In this document: positions 9,791 to 18,607 of the stretch, one piece after another
Numbering within the stretch: the first letter of the stretch is position 1
How the letters are laid out: every line of letters starts with the position of its first letter
Program-made: the position numbers and the translations under genes
Notes under the pieces: model-generated
What the model was told of the DNA's origin: nothing
The model's input: only the letters and a program-made list of their open reading frames with translations
Database searches by the model: none
Source: Dysgonomonas gadei ATCC BAA-286
Lineage (GTDB): Bacteria > Bacteroidota > Bacteroidia > Bacteroidales > Dysgonomonadaceae
Assembly (NCBI RefSeq): GCF_000213555.1
Contig: NZ_GL891981.1
Coordinates: forward strand, 403,012 to 467,011
DNA length: 64,000 nucleotides
Reading direction: 5' to 3'

Positions 9791-11068
9791 TTATTTCTGG
9801 TTTGCGGGAGTTATTATCTGATACTTTCCACTCAAATGCATCAGGCTGAATAGATATAGTAATCCATCATAATACGGATCAAAATAACCGTCATCATAAG
9901 GCTCTAATTTAGCATTCCATAATTTATGGATATAATCAAAATCCTTGTAGATGAGATTCGTTGAGGCAACACTTGCCACCAACCCGATAGAATGTCTCAA
10001 ACGCTGGTAATCATGGCCAGCTTTCAAAATAAAATCGGGTTTGGAACCGTCCAGATTAAATTGGTCTTCAAATGTGTCTATTCCCTTCGACTTAAAGAAT
10101 GTTTGTATTCGTTTAGCATAATCTTCCTGCCATTGCTTATCTTTTTCAAACCAGTTGTAATCCATAGCTATGTTCATAGGCACGCGCCACGAATCGTAAC
10201 GAAATGCAGCAGGCATCCAGCGGGTAGAGTGAGGAGCACCGCTGAATTCAGTGTAGTCGGCATTCAGGCCTGTATCGGGATGGCAGGCCCGACGGAAGAA
10301 TACCCGTGAGGTGTCGGCACAATCACGATAAAACTGCTCATGCCCGTCTTTGCCATACATTGCCCACACTTCCATAAATGCGGGCAAATGGTATGACGGG
10401 TCAGTCCAATTGTAAGCGTCTCCTTCCGGAACGAAAATAATCTGCTTATGTTCGACATTAAACAAATTGTAGATATTTCCTGTACCATCTTTAGACCACA
10501 TGGCATCTAAGATTCTACGTGCTTCAGCATAGTAATTAATGTCTTTGTTGTCACCCCAGCGATTGGATGCGAACAACAGACTCGTAATATAGTACAATTC
10601 GCCGTCAGAAGCCGAGCCCGGTGAATTTTGCTTCATTTTTGCAGGATCGAAACTCCATGCAAAATATCCTTCGCGTGGTCCGCTCTGGTGCTGAAGGTAT
10701 TTCTTCGACCACCGCCATATGCGGTCAAATACATCCTTCTTATCGAGTTGTACAGCTACCATCATACCATATGAAAGCCCTTCGGTACGGACATCATGGT
10801 TTTTCAAATCAGAAACATAGGCCATCGAATCACCTACTTCGAAGTAAATCCGGTTTTCACCTTCGAAAAGATCTTTATAGGCTTTTTCCACTTTCATATC
10901 TACCTCTGACTGAGAATATCCTGCCTCCTGAAAAACGTTACGGTATTTCCCGGCGGGAAATAATGCTTCAGACGTATCTGTTTTTTTGTTTTTTTTCTCG
11001 TTCTGGGCTTCTAATCCCGTGGTTATTATATATAAGATCAGAATTAAAAAAAAGGTTTTCTGTATCAT
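9791..11068 (-). CDS. GH8 reducing-end xylose-releasing exo-oligoxylanase
   Basis: This 425-residue protein has a signal peptide to about residue 21 (TGLEAQ). GH8 is an inverting (alpha/alpha)6-barrel family, and this member resembles the Rex subgroup, which cuts a single xylose from the reducing end of xylo-oligosaccharides. Glu96 in HDVRTEGLSYGMM is the general acid and Asp292 in FRYDSWRVPMNIAMDYNWF the general base. SPGSASDGELYY (Asp155) and YNWTDPSYHLPAF are also typical. In the locus it would shorten imported xylo-oligosaccharides in the periplasm after the GH10 enzymes. It sits 166 bases upstream of the GH97 gene and 139 bases downstream of the esterase gene on the same strand. Confidence 0.88.
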   Translation of the reverse strand: MIQKTFFLILILYIITTGLEAQNEKKNKKTDTSEALFPAGKYRNVFQEAGYSQSEVDMKVEKAYKDLFEGENRIYFEVGDSMAYVSDLKNHDVRTEGLSYGMMVAVQLDKKDVFDRIWRWSKKYLQHQSGPREGYFAWSFDPAKMKQNSPGSASDGELYYITSLLFASNRWGDNKDINYYAEARRILDAMWSKDGTGNIYNLFNVEHKQIIFVPEGDAYNWTDPSYHLPAFMEVWAMYGKDGHEQFYRDCADTSRVFFRRACHPDTGLNADYTEFSGAPHSTRWMPAAFRYDSWRVPMNIAMDYNWFEKDKQWQEDYAKRIQTFFKSKGIDTFEDQFNLDGSKPDFILKAGHDYQRLRHSIGLVASVASTNLIYKDFDYIHKLWNAKLEPYDDGYFDPYYDGLLYLFSLMHLSGKYQIITPANQK

Positions 11069-11207
11069 GTCTATATTTTTTCAGATTATAATTTTGTATT
11101 AACGGCTTTTGGAAATTCAGTTTAAATCTTTCTTCAGGTCAAATCCTGGTTATCCTCCGATAGATATCCTTTACATACGATGACTCTTATATTCTCATGT
11201 TGTAAAT

Positions 11208-12125
11208 TTATTTTAAGTATTTTCTTTCCTTACAGCTGACAAAAAAATCAGTCATTAATTTCAAATTTTCGGGTACATGCACTCCCGGGCCGTGCTGACC
11301 GCCGGATACCAGATAAAAACGGCTCGGTACTCCGGCCTTCTGGAGTGCTTCGAATAGTAGTTCGCTCTGACAATGAGGTACTACCCGGTCTTTGTCACCA
11401 TGGAAAATCAAAAAAGGTGGGTCAGAGGAATCAATATATGTGGTAGGACTTGCCAACAAGCATTTATCCTTGTTTTCCTGTATCGGGCCTCCGATATAAG
11501 CCGATGCGGGCGAGTTAGGGGCATTATGGATAAAATCAGTGCCTCCACAAGAATCCATTACCAGCATATTGGTAGGACCAAACCAATCGACTACAGCATC
11601 GACACAACTGCTAAATTGGGTGTACGGGCCGATATTGCCTTCCATGTCAACAGTTGCATTGCCGAGAGTACATTGCTTCGCAAAGCGCGACGTGCCGGCA
11701 ATTGCCGCCATATTACCCCCTGACGAGCTACCCGAAATTCCCACAAAGGTGGTGTCAAGCCTATATACAGAAGCATTAGCACGTATGAAACGGATGGCTG
11801 CTTTTATGTCGTTTACTGGAGCCGGGAATTTGGCATCAAGGCTCGAACGGTGATTTGGTGTAACAACAGCAAAGCCGGCATCAAGTAATGCTTTGCCAAT
11901 AGTATTCATATCCGCTCCCTTCCCATTATTGGAAAACCATGCGCTCCCGTAAATATAAATTACGACTGGATAGTTGTTCCTTTCTACCTTTGGCAGATAA
12001 ATATCCAGGCGGTGGTAAATGGCTGAGTCCCCTGCGTAACTCACATCTTTCCAGCTTTGTGAATATTCCTGTCCGAAACAGTTTAAGGATAGAAAAAAAA
12101 GGACTATTAATATATAATTTTTCAT
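11208..12125 (-). CDS. Secreted alpha/beta-hydrolase esterase (acetyl/carboxyl-esterase type)
   Basis: This 305-residue protein has a signal peptide ending near FGQ19. It has an alpha/beta-hydrolase fold of the hormone-sensitive-lipase/BD-FAE type. Ser134 in GISGSSSGGNMA is the probable nucleophile, Asp246 in FHGDKDRVVP the acid and His278 in GGQHGPGVH the base. The usual HGGGW oxyanion segment is replaced by YIYGSAWF at residues 57-64, so the conserved His is missing. It lies among three CE1-type domains in the same gene block, so it likely removes acetyl or hydroxycinnamoyl esters from xylan fragments. Substrate is inferred from context. The oxyanion-loop change could mean a distinct specificity or lower activity. 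Confidence 0.78.
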   Translation of the reverse strand: MKNYILIVLFFLSLNCFGQEYSQSWKDVSYAGDSAIYHRLDIYLPKVERNNYPVVIYIYGSAWFSNNGKGADMNTIGKALLDAGFAVVTPNHRSSLDAKFPAPVNDIKAAIRFIRANASVYRLDTTFVGISGSSSGGNMAAIAGTSRFAKQCTLGNATVDMEGNIGPYTQFSSCVDAVVDWFGPTNMLVMDSCGGTDFIHNAPNSPASAYIGGPIQENKDKCLLASPTTYIDSSDPPFLIFHGDKDRVVPHCQSELLFEALQKAGVPSRFYLVSGGQHGPGVHVPENLKLMTDFFVSCKERKYLK

Positions 12126-12222
12126 CCAATTGAATTTTTCAAAGAATTATTATAATAAGATCACTCGACTTTATTTTCAGATTCAAAGCTTTCTATATAT
12201 TCAGTTTGATTTCTTCTACTCA

Positions 12223-13329
12223 CTATCTAAACAATAGAGGTGCAAGTTCGCGCAGGCTTCTGCGCCATGTCAGAAACTCATGAGCCGTATTATTGGAAAC
12301 AAAAGAAACTGCATTGATACCGGCAGACCTTAGTTCTTCTGCGGCTTGCGTCACTTTATCCGGATTCTCACGGCTTCCGCAACTCATAAAGACAAGTTTC
12401 AGCGCCGATTTGTCTTTGATGTCGGATGGGGCATAAGTACCGCCACTGAGAAGGCCGTAATGCGAAAAAATATCCGGACGGGCCAGTGTGATCATCCTTG
12501 TTTCCATTCCACCCATCGAAAGACCGGCCATTGCCCGGTTAGGCTGATTCGCTAAAGTTCTGAAATTAGCATCGATATAAGGGATAAGCTCATCGATCAA
12601 AACAGTTTGGAAGTGCTCGATTTTGAAATCTCCAATTCGCCCAAATTTGGTATCGTTAGTCATGCCATAGGTCATTACGATAATAAAAGGTTTTGCTTTT
12701 CCTTCAGCTATCAGGTTATCCATGATAAGATGGGCGAAACCCTGATTCGTCCATGCCGTTTCATCCTCGCCCCAGCCATGCTGAAGATATAGAACCGGAT
12801 AACTCATATTTGGATCTTCTCCGTATTTGGGAGGAGTATATACAAAAGCCCGACGCAAGGTATTGGTGCTTTTTGACGGGAAATACACCTGGCTCACAAG
12901 CCCATGAGATACATCTTTTAGTTTATAAAAATCTTTGTCGGAAGCAGGTATTTCGATTCCGCTTTCCCAACGGTTCGATCCAAAAAAATTACATGCGCCG
13001 GGGTCATTGAACATACCTCCGTCCACTGTCAGATGATAATAGTGAAAACCTTCATCCATTGGCCCTTCTGTGGTTCCCATCCATGTTCCGTCTTCTGCTT
13101 TTTTCAGAACAGTACCCCCTCGTCCGCCTAAGCCGAGGCTAACGGATACATTTTGGGCATCAGGTGCTACGATTTTGAAGCGGGCATAACCTTGCGAGTT
13201 TACTTGAGGGTACAACTGCCCCGGTTGATTGAGTACTGAGGGCATGAAATCTTCTTTAATGTTTTGTGCTGAAACAGAACCTATGACAAACAACGTTGTC
13301 AACAAAACGGTTGTGATCTTTTTATTCAT
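12223..13329 (-). CDS. CE1 esterase (feruloyl/acetyl xylan) with N-terminal CBM48-like domain
   Basis: This protein has 368 residues and a signal peptide to about residue 21. Residues about 40-130 form an early-set CBM48-like domain (GYARFKIVAPDAQNVSV, EGFHYYHLTVDG). Residues about 140-368 form the CE1 esterase-D fold. Ser271 in AMAGLSMGGMETRM is the nucleophile and His350 in NNTAHEFLTWRRSL the base. LYLQHGWGEDETAW supplies the oxyanion loop. Such enzymes remove ferulate or acetate from arabinoxylan. The domain pair is the same as the C-terminal half of the next gene, pointing to duplication. It is probably periplasmic. Whether it is a feruloyl or acetyl esterase cannot be decided from sequence. 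Confidence 0.87.
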   Translation of the reverse strand: MNKKITTVLLTTLFVIGSVSAQNIKEDFMPSVLNQPGQLYPQVNSQGYARFKIVAPDAQNVSVSLGLGGRGGTVLKKAEDGTWMGTTEGPMDEGFHYYHLTVDGGMFNDPGACNFFGSNRWESGIEIPASDKDFYKLKDVSHGLVSQVYFPSKSTNTLRRAFVYTPPKYGEDPNMSYPVLYLQHGWGEDETAWTNQGFAHLIMDNLIAEGKAKPFIIVMTYGMTNDTKFGRIGDFKIEHFQTVLIDELIPYIDANFRTLANQPNRAMAGLSMGGMETRMITLARPDIFSHYGLLSGGTYAPSDIKDKSALKLVFMSCGSRENPDKVTQAAEELRSAGINAVSFVSNNTAHEFLTWRRSLRELAPLLFR

Positions 13330-13405
13330 GGTTATTTGATGATTTTAATAAGCGGTTATTTTTAAGTTCCTATTTCCGGATCTTTTAATCGAATTTACAT
13401 TTTAA

Positions 13406-15379
13406 TTATTTGAAGATCAATCCAGCAAACTGATACAATGATCGTCGCCATGTAAGCCATTCGTGAGAAGTGCCGGGAGATTCATAGTATACATGTTTTA
13501 TTCCCGTTTTTTCCATCTCTTTGTGGAAACTATTGACCGTTTGATACATATTAGTCGGTTCGTCTGTCCCGATGCTTAAATAAACCACTTTCATCTTTTG
13601 ATTGAAAGCATTCACATCAGCCCATACGCCATCATACATTTTAGAAAATTCTACAGAGTCTTGTTGTATTAATCCTCCACCACTGAACCCGCCAACATAA
13701 GCAAATTTGTCAATGTTAGACATTGCTATCTGGAACGATTGGAAGCCTCCCATCGAAAGTCCGGCCATAGCGCGATGATCGCGGTCTGAAATAGTTCGGA
13801 ATTCTTTATCGATCATTGGGATAATTTCTTGAATGAAGACATTCTCCAGCGTTTTATTCTGAAACAAACCTCTTAGACCCTGTCCGGATTGTCTCTTGTT
13901 GTTATCCGGATCAATCGCATAGCCATTGTCCATCACTACAATCATTGGCTTAGCTTGTCCTTCGGCAATCAGATTATCCAAGATCGCATCCATCTTTCCC
14001 TGATTCCACCAGCCTGTTTCGTCTTCACCTCCTCCATGTTGCAGGTACATCACAGGATAACGTTCCGAGATGTTGGTGTCGTATCCGGCAGGAGTGTAAA
14101 CGAAAGCCCGGCGCCATGCTTTGGTTATATTAGAATAATAACGTACCTGACGTATTTGTCCATGAGGTATGTCTTTGATATTATAATAATCTACTTCTTT
14201 TTCAGGAATTTCGATGCCGCTTGCCATACGGCTCATGCCATAGAAAGTCTGGCTTCCGGGATCACAGACCGCTACTCCGTTTATCAGAATAGAATAATAG
14301 TGGAACCCTTCTGCGATAGGATCGGTAGTGATTGCCCATGATCCTTCTTCTTCCTTTACCATGTCGTATTTCCTACCGAGATCAACCTGTACTTTTTGCG
14401 CATCAGGAGCCTTAATACGGAAAAGGATTTTATTATCAGGTAAGATCTGAGGATATTGTGCTCCCGGAACATTTGTGGAAGCCGGGACAGCCACCGGATG
14501 TTCATTCGGAATATTACTATACAAATCTATTAATTCAGTTGTTACAGGTTTAAATAGTAATTGGGAAAACATGTACAAATTTTGTTTCCATATCTTGAAA
14601 TCATGATAACCATCAGGGATTACCTGATAAATGTGAGGGATTTGATTGTGAGCCAGATATTCATGAGTACGTTTGCTAATATTAAGTAAACCATCTTTGT
14701 CTCCACACGAAATCCAAAGTAATTTCAGACTAGTCTTTGCTTTCTCTGGATCGGGTAAGAGCATCTGGGGTTCCTTAGTATTGGGTGCGGATGAGAAACC
14801 TCCAACCCAAGCAAATTTATCCAAATTGCCTAATCCAAAATTCAAAGTCTGTCCGCCTCCCATCGAAAGTCCCGCCAAGGCACGATTTTCTCTGTTTTTC
14901 AGTACCGAAAATTTCTTTTCTACATAAGGTATTAAGTCTCCGAGTAAATCTTTCTCGAAGGTGGCAAAAGCCTGTACCTTTGAAGCTTCCATAATATTGC
15001 CTATGGCTCGGTCATCCTTCATTGCCCGCCCATTAGGTAAAATTACGATCATGGGTGCTATTTTTTTATCAGCGTACAGATTGTCAAGTATCACTTGGGG
15101 ATTACCTTGGTTAAGCCATTCCTTTTCGTCACCGCCGATACCATGCAACAAATAGAGCGTTGGGTATTTTTTGTTTCGCGAATATCCCGGAGGAGTATAA
15201 ATCAAAGCTCTGCGATCAGTACCGACGGTGGCTGAAGGATATGTTATCGTATCTATCTTCCCGTGAGCTATCCCTGTACGGGGTATATTGTAACCTTCAG
15301 GGGTACTCAGAAAATTCTGGCTGTTCGTAGAAATACTGAATCCCCAAATTAATAAACATAGTAACAATATATTTTTCAT
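13406..15379 (-). CDS. Tandem CE1 double esterase (CE1-CBM48-CE1)
   Basis: This 657-residue protein has a signal peptide to about residue 21 and two complete esterase domains. Domain one covers about residues 30-275, with Ser172 (ALAGLSMGGGQT) and His259 (PDGYHDFKIW). A CBM48-like linker domain covers about 310-390 (RIKAPDAQKVQVDLG, EGFHYYSILING). Domain two covers about 400-657, with Ser542 (AMAGLSMGGFQS) and His639 (GTSHEWLTWRRSL). Both active sites look intact and differ around the catalytic His, so the two halves probably have different ester specificities, for example acetyl and feruloyl. The second half is the closer relative of the neighbouring 368-residue esterase. It is likely periplasmic and acts on esterified xylan fragments. 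Confidence 0.88.
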   Translation of the reverse strand: MKNILLLCLLIWGFSISTNSQNFLSTPEGYNIPRTGIAHGKIDTITYPSATVGTDRRALIYTPPGYSRNKKYPTLYLLHGIGGDEKEWLNQGNPQVILDNLYADKKIAPMIVILPNGRAMKDDRAIGNIMEASKVQAFATFEKDLLGDLIPYVEKKFSVLKNRENRALAGLSMGGGQTLNFGLGNLDKFAWVGGFSSAPNTKEPQMLLPDPEKAKTSLKLLWISCGDKDGLLNISKRTHEYLAHNQIPHIYQVIPDGYHDFKIWKQNLYMFSQLLFKPVTTELIDLYSNIPNEHPVAVPASTNVPGAQYPQILPDNKILFRIKAPDAQKVQVDLGRKYDMVKEEEGSWAITTDPIAEGFHYYSILINGVAVCDPGSQTFYGMSRMASGIEIPEKEVDYYNIKDIPHGQIRQVRYYSNITKAWRRAFVYTPAGYDTNISERYPVMYLQHGGGEDETGWWNQGKMDAILDNLIAEGQAKPMIVVMDNGYAIDPDNNKRQSGQGLRGLFQNKTLENVFIQEIIPMIDKEFRTISDRDHRAMAGLSMGGFQSFQIAMSNIDKFAYVGGFSGGGLIQQDSVEFSKMYDGVWADVNAFNQKMKVVYLSIGTDEPTNMYQTVNSFHKEMEKTGIKHVYYESPGTSHEWLTWRRSLYQFAGLIFK

Positions 15380-15524
15380 TAGAGTTTATATTTAGTACGA
15401 ACCAGCATTTGAAGCTATTCGCAAGGTATTTACTTAAAGTATTATTTGTTAGTGTAATAAGAGGCTTAGTTTTACAAACTTAATAATATAAATATTTCCA
15501 GATCACACATTACATAAAACAGTT

Positions 15525-17282
15525 TTACAACCTGATATCATTACCGGAAGTTGCATATAGTCCTATTAAAGCCCCGGTAAAGCCTCCGGCAACATTCGTA
15601 GAAAGAATATCGCCGGATACAGTTCCTCCCAGATTATTAAAGTTGGTGTTATCCATCGAATAATTAAATCTATATTCGTCTTCCTGAGCTGATACTTGCA
15701 GGCTGACAGGCTTGCGTATATCTATTTTTTCGCTGGCTATGATTGTAGATTTACCTTTTTGTGTTTTTTCCAAGACCAAATAATAGTCATTTCCCTTTTT
15801 TGTGAGGCCATATACATAATTAAATGATTCGCTTTGGTAACACGTAATACCTGCTAAATCGTTTTCTGATTTAGGAAGATAATCCAAGGTGACTGTAGCT
15901 GTGAAATTTTTATGTTGTTGCCTGTAAAATAAGGTGGATATTGGTTTTACTTCTTTAATATTTACCGAAAAAGGATTTATTTGTAGCCCTTTCTTTGTTA
16001 TTTTAGTAAAGTCTTCCCGCCAGCTTCTTACGCCGATCCATCTATCGTCTAATTTTTCTGATGAAAAATTATCGGTGAAAGTGAAATTTCCATTCGGGAA
16101 AAAACCATTCTTTCCGGTTTGATTACTTACTCCTTGCGGCATTTTCAATTTAGGCTCCATTGGTATAAGCCCATTTTCAAAAACAGGGAATGTACCACTC
16201 CAATCTACAGGCAATATAAATGTCTCACGGCCTGTATTTACCCTATTCTTTTCATTTGGACGAATAGCTAGAAACAGCCCATAATATTTACCGTCCGGGC
16301 CTTCTACTAAATCGGCATGACCTGCCCAATCTACTTTATCTGCCCTATTCTGTGGAAAATATCTTTGGGTCAATATAGGATTGCTCGGAGCTGGAATGTA
16401 TGGTCCTTTAGGTGAGTCGCTTATGAAAATAACTTCGCTGTGCCAGCCTCCTGTTCCTCCTTCCGCACACATCAGATAATATTTACCATCTTTCTTATAA
16501 ATATGAGGAGCTTCTATCCATATCGGTTTTTTTGTGATATCGACTCCGCCATTGACTACTATTTGATCGCTACCTTGAATTATTTGATCATTTTCCAGGT
16601 CATACTCCCAAATTTTGATTACACGATGTCCATTATATAATTCTTCACCTCTATTCGGTGCATCGTTATGCACAACATAGGCCTTACCGTTATCATCAAA
16701 AAATAGAGATGGGTCTATGCCATCGAATTTTAGTTTGATAGGATCTCCCCACCCTTTATGAGGATCTTTCGTCTTTACTACTATATTTCCAAATCCTCCG
16801 GCAAATTGGGTAGTAATCATATAAAAGGTATCATTATACTTATTATATTTGATAGCAGGCGCATATATACCCATGCTTATACCTGCTGTCTCTACCTTCA
16901 ATTGGGAAGTCCGGTTGAGAACATGTCCTATCTGAGTCCAATTAACCAAATCCTTGGAATGGAAAATCGGAACTCCCGGTACCATGGCGAAAGATGAGCA
17001 AACTAAATAATAATCATCTCCTTTACGTGTAATACTAGGGTCAGGATAACAACCTTGAAGGATAGGATTATAAAATTCATCCGGTTTCAACAGATTTTCA
17101 TTATAGACTTTATCATCTCCTTGATATACAAAATTTGTAAATACAGGAGGGGGTGTTGATGTAACTTCACCTCTTTCACCGACAGCGTGCATGGCTGGTA
17201 TACATGTAAGTAAGAAAAAGGCAGTTAACACTATTGACTTGTACTTTCTTAATAAAATTGATTTTGACTTGATCTTTTTCAT
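15525..17282 (-). CDS. GH43 beta-xylosidase/arabinofuranosidase with C2 domain
   Basis: This 585-residue protein has a long basic N-terminus and a signal segment around residues 15-32 (SIVLTAFFLLTCIPAMHA). A spacer leads to the GH43 propeller, about residues 70-390. Asp81 (GCYPDPSITR) is the probable base, Asp190 (FDGIDPSLFFDD) the modulator and Glu257 (PIWIEAPHIYKK) the acid. The C-terminal GH43 C2 sandwich (about 405-585, with FNYVYGLTKKGNDYYLVLEK) marks exo-acting xylosidase or arabinofuranosidase members. It is related to, but clearly diverged from, the gene at 1413. The 300-base gap upstream suggests it may have its own promoter or be fed by read-through. Exported location follows from the signal segment. 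Confidence 0.85.
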   Translation of the reverse strand: MKKIKSKSILLRKYKSIVLTAFFLLTCIPAMHAVGERGEVTSTPPPVFTNFVYQGDDKVYNENLLKPDEFYNPILQGCYPDPSITRKGDDYYLVCSSFAMVPGVPIFHSKDLVNWTQIGHVLNRTSQLKVETAGISMGIYAPAIKYNKYNDTFYMITTQFAGGFGNIVVKTKDPHKGWGDPIKLKFDGIDPSLFFDDNGKAYVVHNDAPNRGEELYNGHRVIKIWEYDLENDQIIQGSDQIVVNGGVDITKKPIWIEAPHIYKKDGKYYLMCAEGGTGGWHSEVIFISDSPKGPYIPAPSNPILTQRYFPQNRADKVDWAGHADLVEGPDGKYYGLFLAIRPNEKNRVNTGRETFILPVDWSGTFPVFENGLIPMEPKLKMPQGVSNQTGKNGFFPNGNFTFTDNFSSEKLDDRWIGVRSWREDFTKITKKGLQINPFSVNIKEVKPISTLFYRQQHKNFTATVTLDYLPKSENDLAGITCYQSESFNYVYGLTKKGNDYYLVLEKTQKGKSTIIASEKIDIRKPVSLQVSAQEDEYRFNYSMDNTNFNNLGGTVSGDILSTNVAGGFTGALIGLYATSGNDIRL

Positions 17283-17582
17283 TATATATTAATTTAAATC
17301 TTATTGACATTATATTTTAAAACTATTTGGATATAACTCCCTATGGACTAGCTTTTCCAATGGTTTATTAATTCTTCCTTTCTGATGTTTATAACCGGAC
17401 TTTTATATGATGATGTTGATTTCTATTTTCTACTTCAGTGAAATATAACCGTAAGCAACCCAAATGTTGTAGTATATCATACTATATTTAGAATAGTATT
17501 GATATTAAATACAAGGGCGAATTTTAATTCGCCCTTGAAAAAAAGAGGCTATAAACCTAAAAACCTTAAACCTAAAAATAAC
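17283..17582. other. 300-base intergenic region inside the minus-strand PUL block
   Basis: No credible gene is present between the two GH43 genes. The DNA is AT-rich. The only clear structure is the perfect hairpin at 17512-17537, just downstream of the GH43 gene that starts at 18554. No copy of the TTRTYTAAAA direct repeat and no matching -7 box were found here by eye, so it is unclear whether the downstream GH43 gene has its own promoter. Confidence 0.6.
17512..17537 (-). terminator. Perfect 12-bp hairpin after the cytosolic GH43 gene
   Basis: The arms CAAGGGCGAATT and AATTCGCCCTTG pair perfectly around a 2-base centre, 45 bases past the stop of the upstream GH43 gene. There is no T-tract on the downstream side in the minus direction. 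It may be an mRNA 3'-end stabilizer or processing stop rather than a classical intrinsic terminator. Confidence 0.5.
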
Positions 17583-18554
17583 CTATCCCTTTTCCAGTCC
17601 TTCAATAGTTTTAATCGTCCCGTCGGGATTATACTCCAGTTCTACGACTTTCATACTGCGGAGCCATGTCCTGCCGCCCGACGGCGCTGAATCGTGATGA
17701 AAAAGATACCACTTACCCTTATATTCCACAATACTATGATGGGTTGTCCACCCGATCACGGGAGTAAGGATTACCCCTTTGTAAGTGAACGGCCCGTAAG
17801 GATTATCACCTATGGCATAGCAAAGGAGATGAGTGTCACCTGTGGAATATGAGAAATAATACTTCCCATTGTACTTATGCATCCATGATGCCTCGAAGAA
17901 GCGGCGGTCTGTGTCTCCTTGTGTTATTGGCTGCCCGTTTTCGTCCAGAATAACCACATCGCGTGGTTCTTCCGCAAACTCCAGCATATCATCTCTCAAT
18001 CGTGCCACTTTTGCGCAAAGAGCAGGTTCATTATCAGCCGGGAAAGCAGCGGATTCCAATGCCTTATTGTTACGGTATCGTTGAAGCTGCCCTCCCCAGA
18101 TGCCGCCGAAGTAGATGTAATATTCCCCGTTCTCTTCAAATACGCACGGGTCGATACTGTAACTTCCTTTGATCGGGTTTTCCTGAGGAATGAACGGCCC
18201 GTAAGGTTTGTCACTGATGGCTACTCCCAGACGGAAAATATCATTCTGGTCTTTCAGTGAAAAGTACAGATAGTATTTACTGTCTTTAAATGCGACATCG
18301 CTGTCCCACAACTGTCGTCCCGACCACGGTATATTTTCTACGGCCAGTACCACGCCATGATCTGTTATAGGCCCGTCCACATCATCGAGAGAGAATACAT
18401 GGTAATCTTTCATATTGAAGTGGTCACCGTTGTCATTTTCGGGAATACCACTTTCCCAGTCATGGGATGGGTATATATAGATTTTACCTTCAAATACGTG
18501 TGCAGATGGGTCTGCCATATAGTCCTGAGGAAATAAGTATCGAGTTCGTTTCAT
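17583..18554 (-). CDS. Cytosolic GH43 beta-xylosidase/arabinofuranosidase
   Basis: This 323-residue protein has no signal peptide. The propeller begins at once with LFPQDYMADPSAHV, where Asp15 is the probable base. Asp135 (GSYSIDPCVF) and Glu221 (RRFFEASWMHKYNG) complete the triad. It is a single-domain GH43 of the GH43_1-like kind, without CBM or C2 domain. As the only GH43 here without an export signal, it probably finishes hydrolysis of small xylosides or arabinosides in the cytoplasm. The MFS glycoside transporter is two genes upstream, which fits that job. It follows the GH10 gene by 53 bases. Confidence 0.87.
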   Translation of the reverse strand: MKRTRYLFPQDYMADPSAHVFEGKIYIYPSHDWESGIPENDNGDHFNMKDYHVFSLDDVDGPITDHGVVLAVENIPWSGRQLWDSDVAFKDSKYYLYFSLKDQNDIFRLGVAISDKPYGPFIPQENPIKGSYSIDPCVFEENGEYYIYFGGIWGGQLQRYRNNKALESAAFPADNEPALCAKVARLRDDMLEFAEEPRDVVILDENGQPITQGDTDRRFFEASWMHKYNGKYYFSYSTGDTHLLCYAIGDNPYGPFTYKGVILTPVIGWTTHHSIVEYKGKWYLFHHDSAPSGGRTWLRSMKVVELEYNPDGTIKTIEGLEKG

Positions 18555-18607
18555 TTGATTCGGATGTATTTAAAATAAACTTTCTTTAATAAATAAGATA
18601 ATGATGC

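Noticed and set aside
17512..17537. Hairpin as a classical rho-independent terminator of the minus block
   Set aside because: It lacks a T-tract on the downstream side in the minus direction; kept only as a hairpin of uncertain role.
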